Positions 1 through 10,837 of a DNA stretch of 64,000 nt are shown in pieces. How positions within the stretch are numbered: the first letter of the stretch is position 1; every line of letters begins with the position of its first letter. This stretch comes from Pomphorhynchus laevis (lineage: Eukaryota; Acanthocephala; Palaeacanthocephala; Echinorhynchida; Pomphorhynchidae): assembly GCA_012934845.2 (NCBI GenBank), contig WNNJ02000108.1, positions 124,001-188,000 of the forward strand, given 5' to 3'. The notes beneath the pieces were generated by a model. That model saw nothing but the letters and a program-made list of their open reading frames with translations, made no database searches and was not told the DNA's origin. The position numbers and the translations under genes were made by a program.

Positions 1-480
1 AATAGTCCACTTAATATCATTAAAGCTTGCGAATCACAGGCGAAACGCTCAAATACAGTTATTATTAGAAATTTACCAATTTCTGAGGATGAACAAAAAT
101 CTATTCAGGCTTTATTCAGGGAGATTGGTTTTGTTTTACCAGCAGACAAAAAATTCTCATTTTTCAGACTTCCTGCGAAGCGGAGTGATGTGCCTCCGTG
201 GCTCTTAATTTCTCTAGATGGACATTATGTAGATACTATTATTCGATCAGCTCACCGTTTGAAATCGTCAGTTCTTTTCCAGAGAGTATACATTCAACCA
301 AATTTGTCCCCGGCGGAACGTGAGATTCAAAACGCGTTGCGCGCCGAACTTAAAAAGAAACGCCTGGCTGATCCGTCTGGCATATATCGCATAAGAAATA
401 CTCGTGTTTTGAGAGTGGGTGAGACTACAACTAGTACTGAGGAAACTATGTCTGGGATAGAAATTTCTTCGCCTATATGA
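1..480 (+). CDS. LINE-A ORF1, C-terminal part
   Basis: Frame 1 is open from base 1 to a TGA at 478-480. It encodes at least 159 residues of a LINE ORF1 protein, which would bind the element's RNA. An RRM-like stretch (NTVIIRNLPI near residue 20) is followed by an IQPNLSPAEREIQNALRAEL segment and an IRNTRVLR tail, both typical of ORF1 C-termini. The true start is outside the window. ORF2 continues in exactly the same frame after the single TGA. Confidence 0.7.
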   Translation, partial: NSPLNIIKACESQAKRSNTVIIRNLPISEDEQKSIQALFREIGFVLPADKKFSFFRLPAKRSDVPPWLLISLDGHYVDTIIRSAHRLKSSVLFQRVYIQPNLSPAEREIQNALRAELKKKRLADPSGIYRIRNTRVLRVGETTTSTEETMSGIEISSPI

Positions 481-3323
481 CTATGTGAAGAGCCTTTCCC
501 TTTTTCTGCTTCCTCAATTGTTACTAATTTTGATTTCTCGAAGGTTAGCATTCTTTTATTTAATGTTGAAGGCTTATCATCTCTGCTTAATCTGGGTTTG
601 GCCTCGTGGATTCAGCGTTTTGATGCGGCAATTTTCAATGAGACTTTTAGTCTGAATCATCTTTCTCTACAAGGGTTCTATACCTTTGACCTACCTGCCC
701 GCTCACACGGTAGAGGTCGTCCATTTGGTGGTGTTATACTAGCAATAAAGTGTTTGCCTTCAACTTGGTCTCACTCTGTCTCAGATAATTGCATTTGTCT
801 TGTAACTCCTTATCTGGTTATCATTGCGGTTTATTTTAATCCCGACTTCTCTGCGGCTGACATTATTGATGAAATTTCACAGCTTTGTTCTAATTTGCCA
901 TCTAATTCGAGAGTTTTTGTTGGTGGTGATTTTAATGCAAAATATTCAGTTCCATATAGACCAAAACTTCAACAGCTTATTAGTTACTTTGCATCTATGA
1001 ACTTAAAACTTTGTATCCCCGCTGAGAAATGGTCTTATGAGTGTTATCGGTCGAGAAGTTTATTAGATTTTGCCTTTTCTAATTGCGAGGTAACGAAGAT
1101 GAATACCATGCTTGCCTCTGAATGGTCTTTGATACGCAAGCATAAGCCGGTAAACTGTATAGTCAATTTTCATTCTCAGATATTAGAATCTCCAACTAGA
1201 TTGTGTCACTCTCGTATTGTGAATCCCGAGTCTTTAAATATCCAAGTGGTTCTTAAAGCTTATTCTCTTATGTCAACTGGTCAACATCATGCGAGTGCTG
1301 ATATTTTGACTGCGGCAATAGTTCAGAGTTGTGGTTCGTCTTCCAGTCGGCGCTTCACGAGTCGTCCTTTTAATTATCGCAAGTGGCCTATCCTGCAAGA
1401 AATGCAGAGAACACTGCTTAGAATGTCTCGCGATTGTAGTAGTGGGCATTCTACAAAGGAGGCTTATATTGTCCTTCGACGGGTTTATACCAAAATGTTG
1501 CAGACTTTTCACCGAGATCGTTTGTATGCAGAAGAGTGTCATCGATTAAGTTTGGCAGAGAGCTTTCCATGGAAAGTCCATTCTAAACATCATAATAAAA
1601 TCATGTCTTTAGTTCCGCTTTCCAAGTGGGTTGATCACTTTCGCTCTTTCCTCCATCTCGATGATCTATCGTTGTCATTGCCAGCTAATAATTTTGATTT
1701 TGACGGTTCCTCTGGTTTGATTGATACACCCTTTTCCATTGATGAAATTGAAGGATGCCTTGCGCGGATGCATGTGAAGAAAGCTAGTGGTCCGGATAAT
1801 CTCTGCGTGGAGCAACTCCGAGCTACATTCCACATATTTGGCAGCTATTGGACCTTTATGTTCAATTCTCTACTCTATGGATCCTGTTTGCCATTCTCTT
1901 GGAAAGAGGGGATAGTGAAAGTTCTATATAAGGGCACCGGTCCTTTGGAATCTCCAGACTCTTATCGCGGAATTTTCCTTTTAAACCACGTTTATAAATT
2001 ATTGTCGTTTGTATTAACTTCTCGACTAGCTAAGCACTGTTCTTCGTTATTGCCTGAAGAACAATTTGGATTTCGGCAAGGTCGCTCGACTTGTGATGCT
2101 ATCAGTCTAGTGCGTTCTTCTGTAGTCAACTGTATTTCTAATAAAAATTCATTATATGCCATCTTTATTGGTTTTCGTAGAGCATTTGACTCAGTCAATC
2201 GAAATATCCTACTTTCTAAGCTGCATAATAATTGTAATCTTCGTGGGCGCTTTCTTCGCCTACTATATCAGATTCTATTACCTAACCGTGTCAAGGTATT
2301 CGATGATTTAGCATACTCTGACTTCTTCACAGTTAATCATGGCGTATTGCAGGGGGACCCAATCAGTCCTCTATTATTTTCAATCTTCGTTATTGATTTA
2401 CCACCGGTTATACGGTCTTTTGCAAACGAAGTTGAGTTGGCGCTATATGCTGACGATCTTGTGATCCTGACAAGAAACCTAGGCACGGCTCAAAAGGCAC
2501 TCGATGGCTTGACTGTATTTTGTAGTCGGAATGAACTAGACATCAACATTTCAAAATCAAAGGTAGTGAAGTTCCGCGGTGGTGGTCGTTTATCCAAGCA
2601 TGACTCGCTTTTTATAAAGTCTCAGACACTAGAGTTCTGTACTAATTATAAGTATCTTGGCGTTCTATTAACGTCTAGATGGTCTTTTACCGCGCACCTT
2701 GAGGCTAAATCTTCTAAGATTGCAATTAAAACGGCTTCATATCCTCAACTAAGGAAGCTGTCGTTTGAAGGAGCGTTGAGATATTTCGAGTTAATGCTCC
2801 TACCAATTATTCAGTATGGGTTGGCAACATTCTGGGAGGACCTCACTGAGTTAAATTTTAGACAGATTGATAGGTGTCAGGCCCGATTTTTGAAACATAT
2901 AGTTGGAGTATCCAATAAATGTAGTACGACAGCGATCACATACTTGGCAAAAATAAAGCCGCTTAGTGTCCGATTATGTAGTAGTCTTAGATGTGTTCAA
3001 ACGTCTAGTTATCTCCAACATTTGGTAGCTCTTGAGACTAAATTCTTAAACGTGGATCATGATTTAGCCAATTCTCCTGTGTACCTGCAAAACAGTTGGA
3101 GATCACCGTTAAATGTGAAACGCCCATTGATATGGAGGTTATCTATTCGGTTTTCATTCATGGTTTTCATGATAACTACTGTCGCCGACTTCTCGCTTGT
3201 CATCGCCGTGATTCTTCTTGTATATGCCGCTTCTGTGCTTCTTCCTGTGATGCATTGCTCCATGCTCTAGCCTGCCCTCAACTCAGCCTTATGTCACTTC
3301 AAGAGATTAATGACTTCTTATAA
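481..3323 (+). CDS. LINE-A ORF2: endonuclease-reverse transcriptase
   Basis: The frame is open from the codon after the ORF1 TGA to 3,270. No ATG lies near its beginning, so a downstream start, re-initiation or read-through would be needed. Seen in order: APE-like domain (ILLFNVEGL, then GGDFNA, then LLDFAFSN); RT with the SYRGIFLLN block, FGFRQGRST, RRAFDSVNR, GVLQGDPISPLLF and catalytic YADDL near 2,447. The C-terminal CCHC knuckle (CRFC, then CDALLHALACP) lies in another frame at about 3,210-3,290. One frameshift near 3,130 therefore separates the RT from its zinc knuckle. The protein would nick target DNA and prime reverse transcription. Clade uncertain. Confidence 0.85.
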
Positions 3324-3325
3324 AC

Positions 3326-6300
3326 ATACAAAGAAAATTATTTAAAACTTAAACGATAATTACAATTACAACATCTTACAAACAATTACAATTACAAACA
3401 AACCGGCAAAAAAAACATCTAAATACAAAGCAAATAACAATCCTCAATTAATGCCAAAGGGCAAACCTGCGACTGAGCTGAAATGCTGTTCATGCAATGG
3501 CCCAAACGCGAAATGCAAAGGCTGTCAGTGTGCTAAGAAGAAAATATTTTGCTTAAACTGTTCCGCAGTAAATTGTACAAATCATCATGTTGATTCCAGT
3601 CCAACTGATATAACTAATGTGTCTATGTCAACCATGAAACAAACTAATTCAAACCTATCAATGTCATATTATAGAGGTTGTCATGTTGCTCATCCACTAA
3701 TTATCGATTGCACATACGATACATCAGGAGACTCTGAAAATTTATCCGTGATCGACATCTTTACGAGAGTTGTACATTGGCAACCTAACTTATTCAGACT
3801 TCCGAAATGTATAGAATCCAAAAAATTTATATCAGAGCTTGCACGTATATACAGGGATTCGTTAACTAATTCGGAAGATTTTCATAAGTACATAATCTTT
3901 AGTCATCTAATTCTACAAAGGAACGTACGTAATACTATTAAATCATTAAAAGCAACTTTATCACGACGACTAGATCTGTGGTTCAAGAATGAATTTGGTA
4001 AATTATATGCGGAAGCCTTGGCGCTGCAAAGTATGAAAACATTGAAAGTGAAATCACCAAAAACAAACGACTGGCGCAAAAGCTTCATCTCACTAGTAGA
4101 GAGCTCTAGATTGAGCACAGCAATACATCTTTTAGATCCTGAGTCTAAAGTTGGAGTTCCCTTGCTACCTGATGATTTGGTTGGTTCTAGATCCGTACGA
4201 GAATTATTACTTGACAAACACCCTGCGCAGGCTCCATTGAATCCAGATGCTATTAACTGGAAGGTCCAAATTACTGCTCCAAGTTTCCATTCAGTGATAT
4301 TCGATTCTATTAACAGTGAATTAATTATACACATGGCCAAACGGGTGAAAGGTGGTGCAGGTCCTTCTGGCTTAGATGCGTTAGCTTGGATGAATATGCT
4401 AACAAAATTTGGTAACGAATCAATACAATTGGCTGAAGCTCTCTCAATATTTGCACGGTCTCTAGCAACTGAACACTTGCCTAATGATGTTACAAAAGTA
4501 CTGACTACTAATAGATTAATTGCCTTAACGAAAGAATCAGGTATAAGGCCTATAGGCATTGGAGACGTTAGTAGAAGAATAATGTCAAAGGCTATTCTCT
4601 CTCTCCTTTCAGACGACATACAACAAGTTTGTGGACGATTACAAATGTGTGCTGGTCAGCGAGCCGGAGTTGAGTGTGTCACCCACGCAGTTCGTGATTG
4701 CTTGTTCAGAAATCCTGACGCAGTTCTTTTGACGATCGACGCAGATAATGCATTTAATAGAATTAACAGATCAGCAGCTCTTATTAACATTTCTCGCATA
4801 TGTCCATCGATGTCTACAGTATTGCACAACCTCTATGATAGTCCATCCCAATTATCGATTGGAAATGAATTTATAACATCTTACGAAGGCTTCACACAGG
4901 GCGATGTACTATCAATGTCTGCTTACGCAGTAGCGACCATACCGCTATTGAAGGTCATCGAAGACAAATTCCCTCGTATCAATCAATTCTGGTACGCGGA
5001 TGATGGTAATTTAGTCGGTGAAACTAATCAAATCTACAACTCATTCAAATTTCTATGCGAACACGGACCTGCTTTTGGATTCAATATAAATAAAGAAAAG
5101 TGTGTGCTGCTAACTACACCTGATAAAGCCACTGATATGTACAAACTGTTTAAAGACACAGGAATAAAAATCGCCGTCGATGGAACCATAGTATTGGGTG
5201 CTCCGATCGGGGATGATAATTATATTCACAAAACGATAAGCTCCAAAATTTCTAAATACTGCTTACTTGTTGATCGTTTAGCTGACGTCGGTGTTATTGA
5301 TTTACAGGTAAGCTATGCTAGTATGACCAGAGCTTTGCAGCATAAATATATACACATGCAACGAACGACGAATTGCTTAAATGGCTGGTTCGATGAATTA
5401 AATGATACTATTCGGCGTCGCTTTGACGAACTTTTTAATTTGAACTCAACGAACGACAATTCCATGTGGCCATTATTTTCGCTCCCATTAAGACATGGTG
5501 GTCTAGGCATAGTTGACCCACGAGTCACAGCACAAGTAGAGTTCGAAAACTCTGAGAAGCTATGTCTTCCTTATTTAGGCGGCTTGTATGGGGTTGAGTT
5601 AAAGGCGGAGCAAGATAAGTATATTTCCCAGATACGCACATCAAAAAACGAGATGCACAAATCGCTACTTATGGATAAGCTATCTGATTTAGATAAAACT
5701 ACTATATGCATATTGGAGCACCTACAAGTCAAGGGTGCTTCCTCATGGCTATCCACGTATCCTACAAATGACCGTTGTACTCGTCTTAATAATATGGAAT
5801 TTCGGGATGCAATTGGAGCTCGGTACAATAGACTGTCTTGCGATGTTCCCTTACATTGCCCATGCGGTGAACGAACATCACTGGCACACTCACTAACTTG
5901 TCCAACTGGAGGTCATCCTTCGATTAGACACGATTTGATTCGTGATATATTATCCAATACCATGACCGAAATTTGCGATAATGTCCAGACAGAACCAGCT
6001 TTGAAATCAGTACATCATAGTATCGTGTTCGAGCGCACAAGCACTTCTAGAGATCATGAAGCACGTTTAGACATTGCTTGCTATGGATTTTACGGAGGTC
6101 GTTCTGAGCGAACTTTATTCGACACATGCGTATTCAACGCATTCGCGCCGTCCAACCTCTCGAAGTCAACAACGTCCGCCTTTGAATTCCACGAAAAGCG
6201 AAAAATCGCAAAGTATCAAGAGAGAGTCATACTAATAGAGAGGGCAAACTTTGCGCCATTGGTGTTTTCTTGTTTTGGTGGTGAAAGTAAATCGTCGGTC

Positions 6301-6580
6301 ACGATAATTCAGCGCATTGCTCGTAAATTGGCAATTAGAAAAAGACACACATATGCAGAGGAATTGACACGTCTTCGGTCAACGATTGGCATACAACTGG
6401 CTCGCTCAATTTCTTTATGCGTTCGGGGTGCCCGTTCTGCTCGCAATCGCCCTGCGCGCTAAATGAAAAAACGTACAATATTCTTTTAAATTATTTGACG
6501 CATCACGTTTTTTTTGTGTTTGTTTGTACATTTTGGAGTTCTTATAAAAAAATTATTCTCTCTTAAAAAAAAAAAAAATA
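3326..6580 (+). mobile_element. RLE-type non-LTR retrotransposon, apparently whole
   Basis: A 5' leader of about 120 bp, rich in ATTACAA repeats, precedes one uninterrupted ORF. A short 3' UTR ends in an A-run at about 6,566-6,579. A CTTATAAA-like string lies near both ends (3,315 and 6,541), a possible target-site duplication suggesting insertion into the 3' end of LINE-A. This boundary is inferred. Two decayed relatives lie at 14,580-14,975 (+) and 53,385-53,790 (-). Confidence 0.75.
3451..6462 (+). CDS. RLE-type retrotransposon polyprotein: Cys-rich domain, RT, RLE endonuclease
   Basis: A 1003-residue ORF with no stop. Residues 12-44 form a cysteine-rich module (CCSC, CKGCQC, CLNC, NCTN) with CXC/tesmin-like spacing, probably DNA-binding. 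The RT follows: RPIGIGDVSRR, AGQRAGVE, motif A LTIDADNAFNRINR, EGFTQGD, and the active-site loop FWYADDGN near residue 515. A CPCG...HSLTC zinc knuckle (about residue 802) then leads into a restriction-like endonuclease: ARLDIACYG, FDTCVFNAF, and EFHEKRKIAKYQ, with D, D and K as likely catalytic residues. This is the R2/NeSL/CRE-type architecture, which nicks DNA with a PD-(D/E)XK fold instead of APE. The ATG at 3,451 directly precedes the Cys module. The intact frame suggests recent activity. Confidence 0.85.
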   Translation: MPKGKPATELKCCSCNGPNAKCKGCQCAKKKIFCLNCSAVNCTNHHVDSSPTDITNVSMSTMKQTNSNLSMSYYRGCHVAHPLIIDCTYDTSGDSENLSVIDIFTRVVHWQPNLFRLPKCIESKKFISELARIYRDSLTNSEDFHKYIIFSHLILQRNVRNTIKSLKATLSRRLDLWFKNEFGKLYAEALALQSMKTLKVKSPKTNDWRKSFISLVESSRLSTAIHLLDPESKVGVPLLPDDLVGSRSVRELLLDKHPAQAPLNPDAINWKVQITAPSFHSVIFDSINSELIIHMAKRVKGGAGPSGLDALAWMNMLTKFGNESIQLAEALSIFARSLATEHLPNDVTKVLTTNRLIALTKESGIRPIGIGDVSRRIMSKAILSLLSDDIQQVCGRLQMCAGQRAGVECVTHAVRDCLFRNPDAVLLTIDADNAFNRINRSAALINISRICPSMSTVLHNLYDSPSQLSIGNEFITSYEGFTQGDVLSMSAYAVATIPLLKVIEDKFPRINQFWYADDGNLVGETNQIYNSFKFLCEHGPAFGFNINKEKCVLLTTPDKATDMYKLFKDTGIKIAVDGTIVLGAPIGDDNYIHKTISSKISKYCLLVDRLADVGVIDLQVSYASMTRALQHKYIHMQRTTNCLNGWFDELNDTIRRRFDELFNLNSTNDNSMWPLFSLPLRHGGLGIVDPRVTAQVEFENSEKLCLPYLGGLYGVELKAEQDKYISQIRTSKNEMHKSLLMDKLSDLDKTTICILEHLQVKGASSWLSTYPTNDRCTRLNNMEFRDAIGARYNRLSCDVPLHCPCGERTSLAHSLTCPTGGHPSIRHDLIRDILSNTMTEICDNVQTEPALKSVHHSIVFERTSTSRDHEARLDIACYGFYGGRSERTLFDTCVFNAFAPSNLSKSTTSAFEFHEKRKIAKYQERVILIERANFAPLVFSCFGGESKSSVTIIQRIARKLAIRKRHTYAEELTRLRSTIGIQLARSISLCVRGARSARNRPAR

Positions 6581-6668
6581 GTATTACAAGTTATAGCCAA
6601 ATGGCTGTTTCAACTGATCACATAGGAAATAAAAAAGAAAAGAAAAGAAGAAAAAAAGTTAATAGCGG

Positions 6669-9600
6669 TTACATAATATTGTATACATTCGGAATGCCAT
6701 GATCGTTAATCCACTGACGAAGTTGAACTTTAAATTGAGATAAGTCCTTGGTACATGCTATTTCTCCTGGCAACGTGTTCCAGGCGTTTAATGCTCGATG
6801 TGAGAGCCTAGCCAAACTCACTACTTTACCATGGGGAAACTTAAATAGTTTCAACGGGTGGCCACGATGCGTCTGAGAACAAACTTTAACATAGCACGAG
6901 GGAAAACCATCTATCCCATTTACCATTCGCCATAATGCAACAAGGTCTAGGTAATATAGCCTCTGACCCAAAGATGGTATCTTTAGAAATTCAAGCCGTT
7001 CACGATATGAATATGATCCATCCATACACATTCGAGAACCTCTACGAAGGATTGACTCTAGTCTATTGAACTCTTTCTTAGTGTATGGAAAAACTGCTTG
7101 CACGCAGTACTCTATATGCGGGCGAACAAGAGCGCAGTAAAGCCGTTTGAAGACGTATGGATTAATACGATTAAATGCATTTTTGACGCAGTACATAGCT
7201 CGCAAAGCCTTGCTATGGGCAAACTCTGTATTTGATCGGGATTTCAATGTCCTATGCACCATGACACCCAGATCCCTATACTCCATGACGACATTAAGAA
7301 TTGAAGTTCCGAGGCGAAAACGACGGTCATCGCAACGCCTTCCTAATTTCATGTGGCCGCATTTGTCAACATTGATCTTCATACCAGTAGCCTCACTCCA
7401 TTGATATATTTCATTAAGGTCTTCCTGCAGGGAAATGCCAAGCGGATCAATATCATCTACAGACCATATTTTGAGGTCGTCAGCAAAAGCAAGACAGGGA
7501 CTCTGAATCCGCAGCAACAAATCGTTAAGGAACACAATAAACAGCAGAGGTCCTAGTACGGTACCTTGCGGAACACCACAGTAAACGCGTCTGGAAGTGG
7601 AAAGATGGGTGCCAACTCTCACCCTAAAGAAACGATGACGTAGGAAATCTTGAATCCAATTACACAACATTACAGGAATGCCGTAGTTAAATAGTAATGC
7701 TACCAAGCTCTCATGCGGCACCCGATCGAATGCTCTTGAAAAGTCAATGAATACCACATTAATTGATTGGCCGCGACTGACCGCCTCAACCCACATTTCG
7801 CGTGAAGTCAATAAGTTTGTTAAGCAGGAACGACCAGGGAGGAAACCGTGCTGAGAAGACGACATTATTCTGAGTTCCCTCAAGTGATGCCTGATCCGGG
7901 TGGCGATCAACTTTTCAAGCACTTTGCATAGAGAACTAGTCAGGCTGATTGGTCTATAGTCAGTACAAGCCGTTGCAATGGTTTTCTTTGGGATCGGAAC
8001 TACGATGGCAGTTTTCCAGACTTCAGGAACACATCCACTGGTCAAACTGTTCTCAAAAATAGCAAGAAGGGAAGGAGCCAAATATCTAGATAAATTCTTC
8101 AAGAGAAACGGAGAAATGTCATCAGGGCCAGTAGAGCTAAATGGGTCAAGCTGATCAAGCTGACTTACAATCTCACTAATCGTTACTGGAAGAAAACGCG
8201 AAGATTGCTTTAATGCTACACCATGCGAAGTGATAGAAGCTCTTTGTGAATTATTTGTCGGTATCGAAAAAGACGTAGCAAGGCATTCCATAATACCACT
8301 CTGAGAAGTTATCATACATCCCTCCGCATTAAGGACATACTTGATTTCTGTATTAAGGGTTCTGTTGCGACGAACATAGGCCCAGAATAGTTTTGGATTC
8401 CGTGTTACATTATTAGCGATATACGATTCGAATGCACATCGTTTTGTTGCTTTCACTCTAGTACAAAGATTTCGAACATATTTATATCTGGCAGAGAAAC
8501 TAGAATCAGAACGCTGAAGCTTCCATAAACAATTTCTTGAACTTATTAGTTGTCTGACGTTGGAATCTATCCATGCAGGTGACTTAGCAGCATAAGAGGA
8601 TTCGCGCATAGGGGCAAGAATATCAGATAATTTATGTAGGTAATCAGTGATCATATTCAATGATAGCTTGTCCGTGTTCATAAAAGTACACGGGAATTGG
8701 TTGTAAACTCTCAAAACATCTTCTCTTCTCACTTTCGACCAATGACGTTTGTAAGTTTTTGAACAAGGTGGACAGAATCTGGAATAAGGGACAGCCGTCA
8801 AGGAGAGCAAGCAGTGGTCACTACTTCCTAAAGGAGGGAGATGATCAACTTTGATTATGTCTCCTACATATCTGGAAAACACCAGATCAAGTACCGAATC
8901 CGATCTTGAAGTTAAGCAAGTTGGTTCTTGTACATGCTGAATCAGCATGAGTTCCTCAGCAAGGAACTCAGATATTTCCCTTTCCGTGGAACTACCATCA
9001 GAAAAGACATAGTCTGACCATCTAGATCGTGGAAGATTAAAATCGCTCAAAAGAATAAAGTGAGGGGAGGAACATACCGATTGTAAAATAAGTTTTAGTT
9101 GATCAGTGTCTGCAATTACTGACGGAGATCGATACACCACGCAAAAATTCATACTGGTCGCTGAGTGATCAATACGGAAGCATAGAGTCTCAAAAGACCC
9201 ACAAGGGTCACAAATATTCAACACCTCAGATATGAGGAAATTTTCTCTGACATACGCGGCGACACCGCCACCTCGCCTACCTGATATCCTGTCGCTTCGT
9301 ATAAGGCGAAAACCAGGAATGTTCACAGTGGTATCGACAATATATTGATGCAACCAGGACTCAGCAACGCAGAAAATGTCATACGAATGAGAAAGCATGT
9401 GATACTTCAACTCCACTATTTGAGCAGGCAAACTACGAAGATTAGAATACCCAATCGATAAATAGCGTGTGGGTTGTGGTAAGGGATTACTAGGAACGGT
9501 GAATAATTTGCTGAATGAAACTAAGTGTCCCAGATCAGAATTGAAACTAACACTATTGAAGAGTTGCGATGAATGACTGTTGAAACTACCTTTTCCAGAC

Positions 9601-9707
9601 GAACTAGCAAAATTCAAACTGGATACTGCTAAGTGACGCTGTTGATCGTTATGGGATTCCAACGAACTACTGGGTGCCACCTGACAACCTGAAAATTTCG
9701 TATGCAT
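6669..9707 (-). CDS. CR1 copy A ORF2: APE endonuclease-reverse transcriptase
   Basis: An uninterrupted 1012-residue ORF. The APE domain shows FCVAESWLH, RRGGGVAAYVR, LLSDFNLPRS and GSSDHCLL at about residues 110-310. The RT shows VVPIPKK, YRPISLTSSLCK, QHGFLPGRSC, FIDFSRAFDRVPH, GVPQGTVLGPLLF and catalytic FADDLK at about residue 740. The tail carries WNTLPGEI. The FADDL motif and overall block order fit the CR1 clade. With the intact ORF1 and recognisable 3' end this is the best candidate in the window for a recently active LINE. Confidence 0.9.
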   Translation of the reverse strand: MHTKFSGCQVAPSSSLESHNDQQRHLAVSSLNFASSSGKGSFNSHSSQLFNSVSFNSDLGHLVSFSKLFTVPSNPLPQPTRYLSIGYSNLRSLPAQIVELKYHMLSHSYDIFCVAESWLHQYIVDTTVNIPGFRLIRSDRISGRRGGGVAAYVRENFLISEVLNICDPCGSFETLCFRIDHSATSMNFCVVYRSPSVIADTDQLKLILQSVCSSPHFILLSDFNLPRSRWSDYVFSDGSSTEREISEFLAEELMLIQHVQEPTCLTSRSDSVLDLVFSRYVGDIIKVDHLPPLGSSDHCLLSLTAVPYSRFCPPCSKTYKRHWSKVRREDVLRVYNQFPCTFMNTDKLSLNMITDYLHKLSDILAPMRESSYAAKSPAWIDSNVRQLISSRNCLWKLQRSDSSFSARYKYVRNLCTRVKATKRCAFESYIANNVTRNPKLFWAYVRRNRTLNTEIKYVLNAEGCMITSQSGIMECLATSFSIPTNNSQRASITSHGVALKQSSRFLPVTISEIVSQLDQLDPFSSTGPDDISPFLLKNLSRYLAPSLLAIFENSLTSGCVPEVWKTAIVVPIPKKTIATACTDYRPISLTSSLCKVLEKLIATRIRHHLRELRIMSSSQHGFLPGRSCLTNLLTSREMWVEAVSRGQSINVVFIDFSRAFDRVPHESLVALLFNYGIPVMLCNWIQDFLRHRFFRVRVGTHLSTSRRVYCGVPQGTVLGPLLFIVFLNDLLLRIQSPCLAFADDLKIWSVDDIDPLGISLQEDLNEIYQWSEATGMKINVDKCGHMKLGRRCDDRRFRLGTSILNVVMEYRDLGVMVHRTLKSRSNTEFAHSKALRAMYCVKNAFNRINPYVFKRLYCALVRPHIEYCVQAVFPYTKKEFNRLESILRRGSRMCMDGSYSYRERLEFLKIPSLGQRLYYLDLVALWRMVNGIDGFPSCYVKVCSQTHRGHPLKLFKFPHGKVVSLARLSHRALNAWNTLPGEIACTKDLSQFKVQLRQWINDHGIPNVYNIM

Positions 9708-10825
9708 AAGTTCGTTTCACCTTCAGATAGCCGGTTTCGTAATACTGTTTTTGCTTCTTCCAACTTTAAACGATCTTCGAGACTCAGATCCTTAAGAATA
9801 CGATGTTGATAATCTTTAAGTCGAAAACCACGTTTGAGCAAAAGGTCTGCATGTTTTGCGGAAGATAATACAACTTTCAACAATCTTGGTTTCTCTACCA
9901 CCTTTTTTCCAAGTCGAAACAACTTTGTAACCTTCAGAGTAGAAGCTAGCTTCTCATCACCTTCTAAGAGTAACTGACAGAACACAGTACGGAGGCTGGA
10001 CACATCATCATTCATACGTGTTTGTGAGTTACTGGCCTTTGATTCAGCGATACCACTAAATAAGATATTGCAAGACCTATCTGGATGCAAACGGTAGTTT
10101 GTAGAAGGAGCGTTGTCCAAAGAAATGCTCTGACCATTTGAAGGTAAATAATTTCCTGATTTATTCTTATTTTTGGCCTTCTGTTTTCTATCGATGGCCC
10201 CACTCGAATCGCTACCTCTGATTTCACCCAATTGATGGTATGTCGATCCAGCGTTTCGTGTAGGTTGCAATAGAGTGTTGCGCCATACCCTTCCTTTGTT
10301 TACAGCTGGTGTAGTTTGTTCAACATGAATGACCGATTTTTCTTTGTCCTGAAAGGATGACAGCATTTGAAGTTCGACATTTGAAGTATTATCGTGCTGA
10401 TGCGTAGATGACAGTGAAGGTAATTCAATCCTCGGTTCACATAGGTCAGGAGTTGAACTGTCATCTAATGGCAGCTTAACGACAGGATTAACGGTACAAG
10501 TGTTTATCGAAGTTTGATGGTCCGTGCTGTCTTGAGAGACACGAACGTCATTTAAGTTGATAGGTAACGATATATCACAACAATTCACATCACAAACCAT
10601 ATCTTGCACTAGTTTCATTTGGAGGGCCGAAATCATTGTAGCAGAACAAAAGCCGCAATAAAAGTCCTTGCTCTTGAGTGACGACTCGGTATTTAAAGGA
10701 ATGTCGACAATAGACCACACTTCACAGCCTTTATTGCAGCATTCGACCTCTAGCCGCTTATACGCATTACGATGTTGCGTGATATGTATAGTGTTTGACG
10801 CTCTCTTCGAATTTGCTTTCTTCAT
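9629..10825 (-). CDS. CR1 copy A ORF1, zinc-finger RNA-binding protein
   Basis: A 398-residue ORF. Residues about 29-62 hold a PHD-like zinc finger (CCNKGC, then FYCGFC), as known in CR1 ORF1. The middle is low-complexity and polar. The C-terminal third (KVTKLFRLGKK, then LLLKRGFRLKDY) resembles the RRM-like region of LINE ORF1 proteins. It ends with the near-repeat VVRWHPVVRWNP. It overlaps ORF2 by 79 bp in a different frame, so ORF2 probably starts by re-initiation or at its own ATG. A segment of its C-terminal coding region is present as an inverted, essentially identical copy at 11,214-11,460. Confidence 0.8.
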   Translation of the reverse strand: MKKANSKRASNTIHITQHRNAYKRLEVECCNKGCEVWSIVDIPLNTESSLKSKDFYCGFCSATMISALQMKLVQDMVCDVNCCDISLPINLNDVRVSQDSTDHQTSINTCTVNPVVKLPLDDSSTPDLCEPRIELPSLSSTHQHDNTSNVELQMLSSFQDKEKSVIHVEQTTPAVNKGRVWRNTLLQPTRNAGSTYHQLGEIRGSDSSGAIDRKQKAKNKNKSGNYLPSNGQSISLDNAPSTNYRLHPDRSCNILFSGIAESKASNSQTRMNDDVSSLRTVFCQLLLEGDEKLASTLKVTKLFRLGKKVVEKPRLLKVVLSSAKHADLLLKRGFRLKDYQHRILKDLSLEDRLKLEEAKTVLRNRLSEGETNLCIRNFQVVRWHPVVRWNPITINSVT

Positions 10826-10837
10826 TGTGAAATTTGT

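Larger units (their letters stand above)
1..3330 (+). mobile_element. LINE-A, APE-type non-LTR retrotransposon, 5' end outside the window
   Basis: The window opens inside this element. It has an ORF1 tail, then an ORF2 with an apurinic-endonuclease-like domain, a reverse transcriptase and a C-terminal CCHC zinc knuckle. The 3' end lies near 3,325, where the RLE-type element begins. The endonuclease plus CCHC layout fits the I/Jockey/R1 side of the LINE tree, but I cannot fix the clade. The element is nearly intact: one TGA separates the ORFs and there is one frame change near 3,130. Confidence 0.85.

Noticed and set aside
3903-4619. 238-residue minus-strand ORF
   Set aside because: A shadow of the RLE retrotransposon ORF on the other strand, with no motif of its own.
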